From Arthrobacter sp. SX1312 (GTDB lineage Bacteria; Actinomycetota; Actinomycetes; Actinomycetales; Micrococcaceae), in assembly GCF_002929295.1 (NCBI RefSeq), contig NZ_PJIM01000003.1, positions 496,001-560,000 of the forward strand: a stretch of DNA of 64,000 nt, given 5' to 3'. This document shows, piece after piece, positions 8,820 to 16,895 of the stretch (position 1 is its first letter; every line of letters begins with the position of its first letter). Under the pieces are notes generated by a model, which had not been told where the DNA came from, did no database searches, and saw only the letters and a list, made by a program, of their open reading frames with translations. The position numbers and the translations under genes are program-made.

Positions 8820-9443
8820 TCAGGAGCGTACGGGCAGCATCGTCTCGAGGTACGCGATGATCGCGGCCACACCCGCCTCGAACCCGAGGTCCGAGCGCTT
8901 CCCGTCCAGTGACGCGCCGGCGAAGGCACCGTGCAGCGCGGGCTGGCCCTCGGCGTCGGCGAGCCAGGACAACTCGGGCGACGCCATGTCCAGTGCGGAC
9001 CCGAGCATGAAGCTGTCGAGCACGGTCACGGCCACCACGACGTCGTTCGCCGCGAAGCCCTGTTCTACGAACACCGCGGCGAGGTGCTCATAGATGCCGA
9101 GCGTGGCGGTGTCGGTCACGGCCTCGCCCACGAGCAGCGGGATGGCCTTCGCGTGCTGGCCCAGGGCGCTGCGGTAGCTCCTCGCCCACGCCGCGGCCCG
9201 GTCCCGCCAGTCCGGGCCGGCCGTGAAGAAGTCCCCGGCCGCCAGGGCGTCGGAGCCGATGGCGGAGCGGATCCCGTTGATGATCTCCGGGCGTCCCTGG
9301 ACGTGGTGGTAGATGGAGGACGGGCTGACCGACAGCTTCTTCGCCAGCCCCGGCAGGGTGAAATCACCGAACTCGTCCACCAGCTCCAGTGCTGCCCGAT
9401 AGATCTTCTCCGGCGACAGAATCGCCTGGCGTGGCCGCCCCAT
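8820..9443 (-). CDS. TetR-family transcriptional regulator
   Basis: A 207-residue regulator. It starts MGRPRQAILSPEKIYRAALE, and the helix-turn-helix lies at about 29-53 (FTLPGLAKKLSVSPSSIYHHVQGR), as in the TetR-C (class A-like) subgroup. The remainder is the helical effector domain. It has GGGGGAG before ATG 9443. The gene is 73 bases downstream of the alcohol dehydrogenase and on the same strand, so it may be the last gene of the small-membrane-protein / permease / dehydrogenase unit and regulate it. No obvious palindrome was found in its own 73-base leader. Confidence 0.88.
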   Translation of the reverse strand: MGRPRQAILSPEKIYRAALELVDEFGDFTLPGLAKKLSVSPSSIYHHVQGRPEIINGIRSAIGSDALAAGDFFTAGPDWRDRAAAWARSYRSALGQHAKAIPLLVGEAVTDTATLGIYEHLAAVFVEQGFAANDVVVAVTVLDSFMLGSALDMASPELSWLADAEGQPALHGAFAGASLDGKRSDLGFEAGVAAIIAYLETMLPVRS

Positions 9444-9516
9444 GCTCCCCCTTGTACCGGCGGCCGAGCCGCCCTCTGCTGTTCCGGTCCCGACGAGGTT
9501 CCCGCCGTCGTCGTTC

Positions 9517-10614
9517 CTAGAAGACGATCACACTGCGCGCCCGCTCGCCCCGGCGCATCGCGTCGAAGGCCTCGTTGACCTCGTCCAGACTAATCCGGTG
9601 CGAGATGAGCCGATCCACGGGCAACCGCCCCGCGAGATACAGCGCGGCCAAGCGCGGGAAGTCCCGCCCGGGCACGGTCGAGCCGTAGTTGGAGCCGATC
9701 AGCGACTTCCCGCTCTCCGCGAGCATCAGCGCGTCGATGGACACCGGGCTGTCCTCCGGCGGCAATCCCACGATCACGGCCTTGCCCCCGGGGGCGATGA
9801 GCGAGGAAAGGGACTCGATGGTCTGGACCCGCCCGATCGCCTCGAACGCGTACGCGGCGCCTCCCCCGGTGATCGCCGCGATCTCCTCCGCGAGCCCGTC
9901 CGACGGCACGAGCGTCTGGGTGGCGCCGAACTCCCGCGCGGCCGCGAGCTTCTCCTCGCTGAGATCGACCGCGATGATCGGGTTCGCCCCGACGAGGCGC
10001 AGCGCCATGATGATCGAGAGCCCCACGCCACCGGTTCCGACGACGACGGCGGACGTGCCCGCCTCCACGCCGGCGTCGTTCACCACGGCCCCGAAGCCGG
10101 TCGCGACGGAGCAGCCGATGAGGCTGGCGACGTCGAACGGGACCTCGTCGGGGATGCGGATGGCACCGGCTTCGGGGACGACGGCGTACTCGCTCATGGA
10201 CCCGACGGTCAGGTACGGGAACACGCGCTCGCCGTCGAGGGTCAGCGGGCTGCTGCCGTCGGGCAGGAGGCACTCCTCGGAGCGGCTGCCTGTACAGACG
10301 TAGGACTTGCCCGACAGGCAGGCCGTGCAGCGCCGGCAGGGGTAGAACCAGGAGAGGATCACGTGGTCGCCCACCGCGACGTCGGTGACGCCGTCGCCGA
10401 TCGCCTCGACGGTCCCGGCGCCCTCGTGGCCCATCACCGTGGGCGAGGGCAGCGTCCAGTCGCCGTCGAGCACGTGGCGGTCCGATCCGCAGACGCCCGA
10501 CGCGCCCATGCGGACGAGGACGGTGCCCGGCGCGGGGTCGGCGACGTCGACCGTGGTCAGGTCGAGGTCCTGCGAACCGCGGCGGTGGACGGCGGCGCGG
10601 GAGGTGCGGCTCAT
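9517..10614 (-). CDS. zinc-dependent alcohol dehydrogenase (MDR family)
   Basis: A 365-residue medium-chain dehydrogenase. Catalytic zinc ligands are Cys42 (GVCGSDRH), His63-Glu64 (MGHEGAG) and Cys168. The structural zinc site is Cys93-x2-Cys96-x2-Cys99-x7-Cys107. The NAD-binding loop is VVGTGGVGLS (191-200). It resembles the class III / NAD-dependent alcohol and aldehyde-forming dehydrogenases of actinobacteria. Start ATG 10614 overlaps the permease stop by 4 bases (ATGA), so translation is coupled to the transporter, and the substrate is probably what the transporter imports or a product of it. Confidence 0.9.
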   Translation of the reverse strand: MSRTSRAAVHRRGSQDLDLTTVDVADPAPGTVLVRMGASGVCGSDRHVLDGDWTLPSPTVMGHEGAGTVEAIGDGVTDVAVGDHVILSWFYPCRRCTACLSGKSYVCTGSRSEECLLPDGSSPLTLDGERVFPYLTVGSMSEYAVVPEAGAIRIPDEVPFDVASLIGCSVATGFGAVVNDAGVEAGTSAVVVGTGGVGLSIIMALRLVGANPIIAVDLSEEKLAAAREFGATQTLVPSDGLAEEIAAITGGGAAYAFEAIGRVQTIESLSSLIAPGGKAVIVGLPPEDSPVSIDALMLAESGKSLIGSNYGSTVPGRDFPRLAALYLAGRLPVDRLISHRISLDEVNEAFDAMRRGERARSVIVF

Positions 10615-12077
10615 GCGCGTCCCTCGACGTTCTCGGGAGCGGTCGCGTAGCCGCCGACGCCGCGGCGGACGTAGAGGACGCGGGCGAGGACGTAGTAGAC
10701 GACGCCGCCGACGATCGCCGCGGGGAAGGATGCCGTGATGTAGCCGAAGACGGGCAGGGCGGTGAGCGTGACCGGGTTGTAGATGACGAGGTAGAACGCG
10801 GCTCCGACGACGACGGCGGCCATGCCGGCCCAGTTGACGCCCCCGTGGAAGTGGTAGGCGCTCTCCTGCCGGTGGCGGTAGAGGTCCTCGAGGACGACGC
10901 GCTGGCGGCGCAGCAGAAAGTAGTCGGCGATGATCGCCCCGCACATCGGCGCCAGGAAGGCACCGCTGAGGGTCACGAACACGATGAATCGCTCGTACAT
11001 GAACCCCGGGAAGAACGCGAGGACGGCCGGCAGGACGAAGAACGCCGCGCACAGCCACGCCCACCGGACCCCGGAGAGCAGATTGCCGCTGGCCTGCCGG
11101 ATCGCGAGCACCGTGGAGTAGACGATCGAGGACGTGCTGGTGATGTTCGCGAAGGCGATGAACAGCAGGATGAACGCGCCGAGGACCGGGCCGCCGAACG
11201 GCAGCATCCAGACGGTCGGATCGGAATCGCCGAGGGTCAGGGCGGCGGCCATGCCGACGACCTGCGCGATCAGCGTGGCGCCGAACAGCCCGAGGTAGGA
11301 CGGCCAGAGGGCGGCCTTCGGGGTCTTGGTCAGCCGGGCGAGGGATCCCATGACCGGGTACCAGGACACGCCGACGCCCACGTTGAACTCGACGGCGAGG
11401 GCGAAGTTGAGGCGGTCGTCCTCGAAGGGGGCGAGCGGTGCGGCGCTGAACAGCGTGTCCCAGGAGGTGTTGAGGACGAGGAAGACCATGAGGAAGACGG
11501 TCACGACGATCAGGCCCGGCGCGATGAACTTGTTGAAGCGGCCGATGGTCACGGGGCCGCGGGAGAGGATCCACCAGGAGACGGCGATCGCGACGAGGGC
11601 GAAGACCGTGACCATGAGGCTCTCGGGCCCGAAGTCGGTGCTGAACGTGGAGTTGGAGACCTGGGTGACGGCCCGGCCGACCATGATGGCCAGCAGCGAG
11701 GACCAGCCCATCTCGGTGATCAGGATGACGGTGAAGACGAGGATCCCCACGCCGACCAGTCCGAAGACCGGCCGGAGGATGGTGTACTGCTCCACGCCGT
11801 AGCGCTGGCTGGCGACGACGCTGGCCAGGATCATGAACCCGAGGCCGATCGCGTTGCCGATGATCATGGCGGCGACGCCCTGCTGGAAGCCGACGAGCAG
11901 CGCCGTCGAGCCTCCGACGAGGAACGCCCACGTGGCGATGGCGAGGCTGATGTTGACCCCGGTGAAGTCGGCGCCGTTCCAGATGCGCTCGCTCCGGAGC
12001 AGGGGCAGGGAGCCGAGGGAGCCGCCGTTGCCGGCGTCGCTCTTGGTGCTCGTGCGCTTGGTGCTTCCCGTGCTCAC
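10611..12077 (-). CDS. NCS1-family permease (purine/cytosine/allantoin type)
   Basis: A 488-residue transporter with about 12 membrane helices. After a 25-residue polar leader comes RIWNGADFTGVNISLAIATW, the NCS1 helix-1 signature region. The cytoplasmic loop DYFLLRRQRVVLEDLY (about 388-403) is also typical of the PF02133 family (nucleobase, hydantoin, allantoin, thiamine). It is coupled by 4-base overlaps both to the 57-residue membrane protein upstream and to the dehydrogenase downstream. A nitrogen heterocycle or amide substrate fits the nitrilase-family enzyme encoded divergently, but the substrate cannot be read from the sequence. Confidence 0.87.
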   Translation of the reverse strand: MSTGSTKRTSTKSDAGNGGSLGSLPLLRSERIWNGADFTGVNISLAIATWAFLVGGSTALLVGFQQGVAAMIIGNAIGLGFMILASVVASQRYGVEQYTILRPVFGLVGVGILVFTVILITEMGWSSLLAIMVGRAVTQVSNSTFSTDFGPESLMVTVFALVAIAVSWWILSRGPVTIGRFNKFIAPGLIVVTVFLMVFLVLNTSWDTLFSAAPLAPFEDDRLNFALAVEFNVGVGVSWYPVMGSLARLTKTPKAALWPSYLGLFGATLIAQVVGMAAALTLGDSDPTVWMLPFGGPVLGAFILLFIAFANITSTSSIVYSTVLAIRQASGNLLSGVRWAWLCAAFFVLPAVLAFFPGFMYERFIVFVTLSGAFLAPMCGAIIADYFLLRRQRVVLEDLYRHRQESAYHFHGGVNWAGMAAVVVGAAFYLVIYNPVTLTALPVFGYITASFPAAIVGGVVYYVLARVLYVRRGVGGYATAPENVEGRA

Positions 12078-12247
12078 AGCGCCAGCACCAGGAATCCGGC
12101 GAGGGTGATCCCGAGGGTCACGAGGGTGTACAGGACGAGGTCCCGGCCCGAGAGGGCGGCGCGTGAGGCGTCGCCGTGCTCGTGGGCGGCGATCTCGCCG
12201 AGCCTTGCCTGCAGATCGCTCGCCGTCGTGGGGTCAGCTGAATCCAT
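12074..12247 (-). CDS. 57-residue single-span membrane protein coupled to the NCS1 permease
   Basis: A short ORF starting at ATG 12247 with GGAGAG 7 bases upstream. The first 35 residues are hydrophilic (LQARLGEIAAHEHGD) and residues 38-57 form one membrane helix (LVLYTLVTLGITLAGFLVLAL). Its stop overlaps the permease start by 4 bases. Good ribosome site, coupling and strong codon bias support a real gene. It may be an accessory subunit that stabilises or regulates the transporter. I do not recognise a family. Confidence 0.7.
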   Translation of the reverse strand: MDSADPTTASDLQARLGEIAAHEHGDASRAALSGRDLVLYTLVTLGITLAGFLVLAL

Positions 12248-12382
12248 GGTGCGTCTCTCCAATAATCGAATCTCATTCGGTTCGGATACATCGTTGTGCC
12301 TATCATGAGGGCTGTCAATGGATCGGCCGTCGTGATCTGCGCGGGAATCGCCCGCACGGCCGGCCTCGCGGAAGGAGTAGCG

Positions 12383-13180
12383 GTGCCCGCTCTCGCTGTG
12401 CTCCAGGCCGCTGGGACGGTCGACGCCGTGGAGGAGAACCTGCGCCGCCTCGACGGGTATGCCGCCCGCGCGGCAGCCCAGGGCGCGGAGGTCCTCGTGA
12501 CCCCTGAACTCTTCGCCACCGGGTACGCTCCCACGCTCGTCGCGGAGTCCGACGGGCAGTCAGTCCGGGACGCGCTCGCCTGCATGGCGCGGCGGTACAG
12601 GATCGCGCTGGTCGGATCCTCCGTCGAGGCCACCCCTGATGCGCGGCATATCACCGCTTCCCTCTTCGACCGCCAGGGCGCGGAACTGACCCGTTACCGG
12701 AAGGCGCACCTGTTCGGGGCCGAGGAGCAGGCCGTCTTCGCCCCCGGCGACGAGCTTCCCGAGGTGGTCCCGCTGCTCGGCATGGGCGTGGCACTCGGCA
12801 TCTGCTACGACGTCGAGTTCCCGGAATTCGTCCGGAGTGCCACCCAGCGCGGCGCCGACCTGCTGCTCGTCCCCACCGCGGTGCCGACAACAGGAGATGT
12901 CGGGAACCGACCGCCGGTGCACACCTACAACGCCGAGCGCATCTCGACGCTGCTGGTGCCCGCGCGGGCCCTCGAGAACGGCGTGTACATCGCGTACGCG
13001 AACCACACGGCGCCCGGCTTCACGGGGTTGAGTTGCATCGCGAGCCCCTACGGGACGTTCCTCGGGCTCGCCGGGGGCGGCGAGGAACTGCTCTTCGCGG
13101 GCGTGGACCAGGCGGAGGTACGCCGGGCCCGGGAGCTCAACACCTACCTGACGTGCCGGCGTCCGGAGCTCTTCGGCTGA
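12383..13180 (+). CDS. carbon-nitrogen hydrolase (nitrilase superfamily amidase)
   Basis: A 265-residue protein with the full nitrilase catalytic triad: Glu42 in VTPELFATGY, Lys107 in YRKAHLFG and Cys141 in GICYDVEFPEF. Length and motifs match single-domain amidases such as omega-amidase or N-carbamoyl hydrolases rather than true nitrilases (over 300). I chose GTG 12383 because GAAGGAG sits at 12371-12377; an ATG at 12305 would add 26 residues not expected in the family. It is divergent from the permease operon, so a linked pathway of amide import and hydrolysis is likely. Confidence 0.9.
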   Translation: MPALAVLQAAGTVDAVEENLRRLDGYAARAAAQGAEVLVTPELFATGYAPTLVAESDGQSVRDALACMARRYRIALVGSSVEATPDARHITASLFDRQGAELTRYRKAHLFGAEEQAVFAPGDELPEVVPLLGMGVALGICYDVEFPEFVRSATQRGADLLLVPTAVPTTGDVGNRPPVHTYNAERISTLLVPARALENGVYIAYANHTAPGFTGLSCIASPYGTFLGLAGGGEELLFAGVDQAEVRRARELNTYLTCRRPELFG

Positions 13181-13257
13181 CGCTTTCGTGGAACTCACAT
13201 GTGGATTGCCTCGCTTTTGAGCCGCTCGGACCGGGGCTTGTTCCGTCAGTGCTGGCG

Positions 13258-13697
13258 TCAGTAGCGCTCTTCGAGTTGCCGGTCGATGCCCTTGCGCCGG
13301 GCCCGGCGTGCCAGCAGGTGGAATACCGGCATCATCGCCCGGTCAGGGCCCTCGAGGTGAATGACTCGAAGTTTGATTTTCCTGTCACGCGCTGCATCAG
13401 GACCGGTGCCCCGCTCGTGGCACCGGTTGGCTCGTCCTAGGGTGAAGGGATGGGTTGATCGGTGGTGGGTTCCTGCTGGTCGCTTTCCTGGTTGAGCTGG
13501 AGCACTTCACGGACGACCTGGGTGGGGTTGAGCCCCTGTCTGCCGGCCGAGGCCAGGCCGGAACGGATAGGACCGGCTTCGATGCGCTCGTCGGTGATGA
13601 TCGATTCGTCGAGCCTGCGTTCCGGAGAGTTGAGCGGAATCCCCCGATCCGTGCAGTAGATCCGAGGGGGGTCCGGCCTGTGCGGTTTCCAACTCAC
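13258..13697 (-). pseudogene. decayed coding remnants downstream of the glycosyltransferase
   Basis: Two minus-strand segments in different frames have protein-like composition and GC-rich third positions. Segment one (13437-13697, GTG start) encodes about 86 residues including RRLDESIITDERIEAGPIRS and NPTQVVREVLQLNQESDQQ. Segment two (about 13258-13400) ends with KIKLRVIHLEGPDRAMMPVF and RRKGIDRQLEERY before a TGA. Segment one overlaps the tail of the glycosyltransferase, whose own frame there has poor codon bias. A frameshifted gene is the simplest reading; I recognise no family. The rest of 13181-13436 shows nothing else. Confidence 0.35.
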
Positions 13698-14946
13698 GAG
13701 CGATCATCGGCAGGGCATCGAACCGTGAAAGTTCGTCGGCCAGGCGTCGGGCGGCCTCCCGGTACGACGGGTCCTCGAGCACATTCCGGACAGCCTTCCT
13801 GATGGCCTCCGGCGTCGGCGTCCCGGTGCGAAGGTCAATTCCCGCACCACTCCAGGCCACGCGGGCTGCCACCTCGGGTTTGTCCTCGCGGTCGCCGGCG
13901 ACGATCATCGGCAGTCCCTGCCCCAAGGCCCGTTGGGTCCCGCCGTATCCGCCGTTGGTAATTAGCACATCGACGAGGGGCAGTAGGTGGTCGTGGGGAA
14001 GGAAATCGGCGACGCGGGCATTGGCTGGAACCTCTCCCGCGGGCACCTGAGCTCCGGCGGTGGTGGCCACAACCAGAACGTCCAGCTTCGCCAGAGCGCG
14101 CAGGGTGGGTAGGATCAGCCGCCCGGGGTCCAGATTGTCGATGGTCCCTTGGGTGACGTGGATGACGGGGCGCCCCTGCTGCAGGTCACCCCACCATGAC
14201 GGCGGATCGAACGATCCAGTGGCCCGGGGAATCACAGGCCCCACGAACCGCACACTGCGCGGCAGGTCGCTCCGGGGGTACTCGAAGCCGGGGCAGGTGA
14301 ACTGGAGGAACCTGTCTGCCAGGGATGGCGCGTCAAGGAAATAGGTTGGCAGGGGCCTTCCGGTCACGGTCTTCATCTGCCGGTTCGCCTCACGGTGCAC
14401 GGACCGGAAGACGACCTTCTGGATCAGGACATTCAGTAGCATGTTCCGCAGTACGCCGGCCCTCGTGGGCAGCGGTCGTAGCCCGGGCCCGAAAGGTGCG
14501 GTGTCCCTACTAGAAAATGTGACTGGGAGGATACCGCTAAACAGGATCGGCGGCCGGGGGCTCTCGGTAAGGAGTGGACCAATTGCGCCGACGAAACCGG
14601 GCTCGGCAAGGACGGCATCGATAGGAGTTCGGTGGAATTCGTCCTGCAGAGCCCGGAACTGGTCCGCAAGGGTGTCGATGAAGACCGCCTTCATGTCGAA
14701 GCGGAGTCGGGCGAGTCCCTTCTTCTCCACGCGTCCGGGGAAGGAGGTATCAAGGTCCCGATCGTCGAAGTCGCACGCCTCCGGCAGGGCGATGAAGTCC
14801 AGTCCGGCACCCCGAACGACGTCCCTGAATCGAGAGCCGGTAAGCATCCGTACCGTGTGTCCATGGTCGACGAGGTATCGCCCGATCTCGACCTGCGGCA
14901 TGACATGCCCGTAGATGGGTGAGCTGCAAATGAGATATGTCGACAT
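13507..14946 (-). CDS. GT1-family (MGT/UGT-like) glycosyltransferase
   Basis: A 479-residue glycosyltransferase. The N-terminus MSTYLICSSPIYGHVMPQVEIGRYLVDHGH has the GHxxP acceptor-side motif of MGT enzymes, and the C-terminal half has the nucleotide-sugar motif DFLPHDHLLPLVDVLITNGGYGGTQRALGQGLP (about 325-357, quoted by position). Such enzymes glycosylate macrolides, flavonoids or lipids. Start ATG 14946 follows GAGGAG by 5 bases. After about residue 415 (IARELETAQ) the sequence turns Arg/His-rich with weak third-position GC, suggesting the natural end was lost by a frameshift. Codon use in this area is less GC-biased than its neighbours, so the gene may be acquired. Confidence 0.82.
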   Translation of the reverse strand: MSTYLICSSPIYGHVMPQVEIGRYLVDHGHTVRMLTGSRFRDVVRGAGLDFIALPEACDFDDRDLDTSFPGRVEKKGLARLRFDMKAVFIDTLADQFRALQDEFHRTPIDAVLAEPGFVGAIGPLLTESPRPPILFSGILPVTFSSRDTAPFGPGLRPLPTRAGVLRNMLLNVLIQKVVFRSVHREANRQMKTVTGRPLPTYFLDAPSLADRFLQFTCPGFEYPRSDLPRSVRFVGPVIPRATGSFDPPSWWGDLQQGRPVIHVTQGTIDNLDPGRLILPTLRALAKLDVLVVATTAGAQVPAGEVPANARVADFLPHDHLLPLVDVLITNGGYGGTQRALGQGLPMIVAGDREDKPEVAARVAWSGAGIDLRTGTPTPEAIRKAVRNVLEDPSYREAARRLADELSRFDALPMIARELETAQAGPPSDLLHGSGDSAQLSGTQARRIDHHRRAHRSRSYPFRPGLGRQTGAQPHPGRP

Positions 14947-15112
14947 TGCCACTCCTCATACCCGAGATGGTGCAACCAGGGACGCAGGCTTGCCTGCCAT
15001 CATTGTGCTCCCGAGCCTGCCGCATTTCCAGAGCCCCGGTCGTCGACGTCGCGGACAGGTGAAGTTCCTGTGCCGGCAGATCGAGTATCGCGTCGTCGGC
15101 CGTCCGGACGAG

Positions 15113-15631
15113 TCACCCGTACACGTGCAGCGCCCCGCCGTAGCCGAGGGGCATGCCATGCCCGCGCAGCCAGGAATCCAGCACCTCAGTGACTGCCGCG
15201 AACTTGAGCCGTTGTATCGGTGCGACGGTGGCGTGCGGCTTGTTCCCGGCGGCGTCCGCCTCCGCGCCCAGCCCAATCCGCCAGTTGTAGGTTGCTGCAC
15301 CGTCTGAATACGCGACCTCCACGAGGTAGCCGCTCCCTGTGTTCATGACCTGGGCGTATCGTCCCGAGGGGCTGTGGTCGAGGTTCCTGGACTGGATGAT
15401 CAGCCAGTCACCGCTGGTGGCGATCAGCCGGACAAGGTGGACCACCTGGGCCCGCGACTCGAGGTCCCGCCAGTTACTGCAGTGATCATTCACGCTGACT
15501 ATCCATTGGAACGCTTCCTCAGCGGCCGGATGCAGGAGCAGGTCCAAAAGGGTTTCTTCGATAGGTGCAGCAACGGATGGTGCGAGGCCGCTTTCGGTCA
15601 TTGCGTTTCCCGCAACGAGAGTTCCGGGCAT
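15113..15631 (-). CDS. hypothetical protein, 172 aa
   Basis: I do not recognise a family. The ORF starts at ATG 15631 with AAGGAG 5 bases upstream. The protein has no membrane segment or signal peptide. A central part reads SGDWLIIQSRNLDHSPSGRY then YLVEVAYSDGAATYNWRIG, suggesting an alpha/beta fold seen in small immunity- or YbjN-like proteins, followed by a C-terminal helix AAVTEVLDSWLRGHG. That fold idea is a guess from pattern. It lies upstream of the glycosyltransferase on the same strand with a 166-base gap, and divergent from the NIPSNAP gene. Bias is weaker than the chromosome average at its start. Confidence 0.6.
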   Translation of the reverse strand: MPGTLVAGNAMTESGLAPSVAAPIEETLLDLLLHPAAEEAFQWIVSVNDHCSNWRDLESRAQVVHLVRLIATSGDWLIIQSRNLDHSPSGRYAQVMNTGSGYLVEVAYSDGAATYNWRIGLGAEADAAGNKPHATVAPIQRLKFAAVTEVLDSWLRGHGMPLGYGGALHVYG

Positions 15632-15843
15632 CCAGGCTCCTTTCAGACTGTGAGCATTACTTCATGATTTCCCGCGCCACCGACATTCAGCAGGTGTCGC
15701 AGCCAGGACTGAGTCCTTGTTCGACGATCGGAACCGCCGGCCCTATGAATTGCACGGCCTGCGGAAGTAGTCCGCTGTAAGAAGCGCTCCTTCGTGGGCT
15801 TAGTGTGGGTCTGACGACCAGCACAGCAACCACCGGGAGAACC

Positions 15844-16167
15844 ATGACCTACGAACTCCGCACGTACACAGCGAACCCCGGCAAGATGGACGCCCTCGTG
15901 GAGCGCTTCCGCTCCTCGACCATCGACCTCCTCATCGAGCACAACATGAAGAGCCTAGGCTACTGGACGCCGGTAGGGACCGACGACGTCCTCGTCTATC
16001 TGCTTGAGCACGACGGCGACCCGAAGGCCAATTGGGCGGCATTCGGCGCCGACCCGCGCTGGACCGAGGCGAAGGCGTCGTCGGAGACGGACGGTGCCTT
16101 GGCGGCCAGGATCGACTCGGTACTGCTCGAGGCGACAGACCTGTACCCGGTGGCGCAGGCACGGTGA
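15844..16167 (+). CDS. NIPSNAP-family protein
   Basis: A 107-residue protein. MTYELRTYTANPGKMDALVERFR at the start and LIEHNMKSLGYWTPV then LVYLLEHDGDPKANWAAFGADPRW (given by position, 35-77) match the NIPSNAP ferredoxin-like fold (PF07978), a single dimeric alpha/beta barrel of unknown biochemical role often found beside oxidoreductases. GGGAGA precedes ATG 15844. It stands alone between an unknown divergent gene and the TfoX-like gene. Confidence 0.87.
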   Translation: MTYELRTYTANPGKMDALVERFRSSTIDLLIEHNMKSLGYWTPVGTDDVLVYLLEHDGDPKANWAAFGADPRWTEAKASSETDGALAARIDSVLLEATDLYPVAQAR

Positions 16168-16322
16168 GTGTCAGACGACTGACAGATGCGACGATCGCGT
16201 ACCAAGCGTTCGCCGCTCGCTCAACCACCCGGCGTCGGAGGCCATCGGATCGCCATGTGAACCCTTGACAGGGGCTGACGACGATTCCATAGTCTCCGTG
16301 TACGCCGAGCAAGGGAGCAACT

Positions 16323-16415
16323 GTGGCCACCCTCAACGCCGTTCGATACGACATCGTCGACGAGCTCCACTTGCATGACAACCGGCAGGACTCCAGTGCC
16401 GGGGTCGGCTGGTGA
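16323..16415 (+). CDS. 30-residue ORF coupled to the TfoX-like gene
   Basis: GTG 16323 has AAGGGAG 5 bases upstream (16311-16317 region), and the 30-codon frame (MATLNAVRYDIVDELHLHDN...) ends with TGA at 16413-16415, overlapping the next GTG start (GTGA). The good ribosome site and coupling suggest it is translated, either as a leader that delivers ribosomes to the next gene or as the stump of a lost gene. No family recognised. Confidence 0.45.
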   Translation: MATLNAVRYDIVDELHLHDNRQDSSAGVGW

Positions 16416-16750
16416 CTGGCCCCGCTGACCCGCGCGACGCGCTGTCGCAACGGGTCCGGGACGTCCTCGCGTTCCACCCGAACGTGCGTGAGGTACGCAT
16501 GTTCGGCGTCCAGTCCTTCATGGTCGATGGCCGCCTGGCGGTCGCCGCCGGTCGGGATGGGGACCTGCTCGTCCGCACCGACCCCGCCGACCACGACGAC
16601 CTGCTGCGGCGTGGTGCAGTACCGGCGCAGATGGGGGGCGACCGGCCGATGGGCCGGGGCTGGCTCACCGTGCCGAGCCTGACGATCGGCGACGACGCCG
16701 GCCTCGCGTTCTGGGTCCAGGTGGGCATCGACTCCCGCAGGCAGGCCTGA
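16412..16750 (+). CDS. TfoX/Sxy N-terminal domain protein
   Basis: A 112-residue protein that fits the TfoX-N fold (PF04993): VREVRMFGVQSFMVDGRLAVAAGRDGDLLVR near residues 24-54 corresponds to the family RxMFGG..fm.nGk.f pattern. No C-terminal TfoX-C domain is present. In actinobacteria such stand-alone domains have no proven role in competence. The gene lacks its own ribosome site and starts inside the stop of a 30-codon ORF, so its translation is probably coupled. Confidence 0.75.
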   Translation: MTGPADPRDALSQRVRDVLAFHPNVREVRMFGVQSFMVDGRLAVAAGRDGDLLVRTDPADHDDLLRRGAVPAQMGGDRPMGRGWLTVPSLTIGDDAGLAFWVQVGIDSRRQA

Positions 16751-16895
16751 GCCGCACGACGAGCTGGGTCAGTGCGTCATCCGCCGGTCCCGGCGTGCCG
16801 CGGCTCGTCCTGCGGCTCCGGCTGCTCCCGCTGTTCCTGCCGGTTCGGCACCTTTGGCCGTTCCGTCGGTCGGCCTCCGGATTTACAGTGGGCCC

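Noticed and set aside
9517-11931. Apparent fusion of permease-region sequence with the alcohol dehydrogenase
   Set aside because: The upstream part is an out-of-frame reading of the NCS1 permease; the dehydrogenase starts at 10614 with an ATGA overlap.
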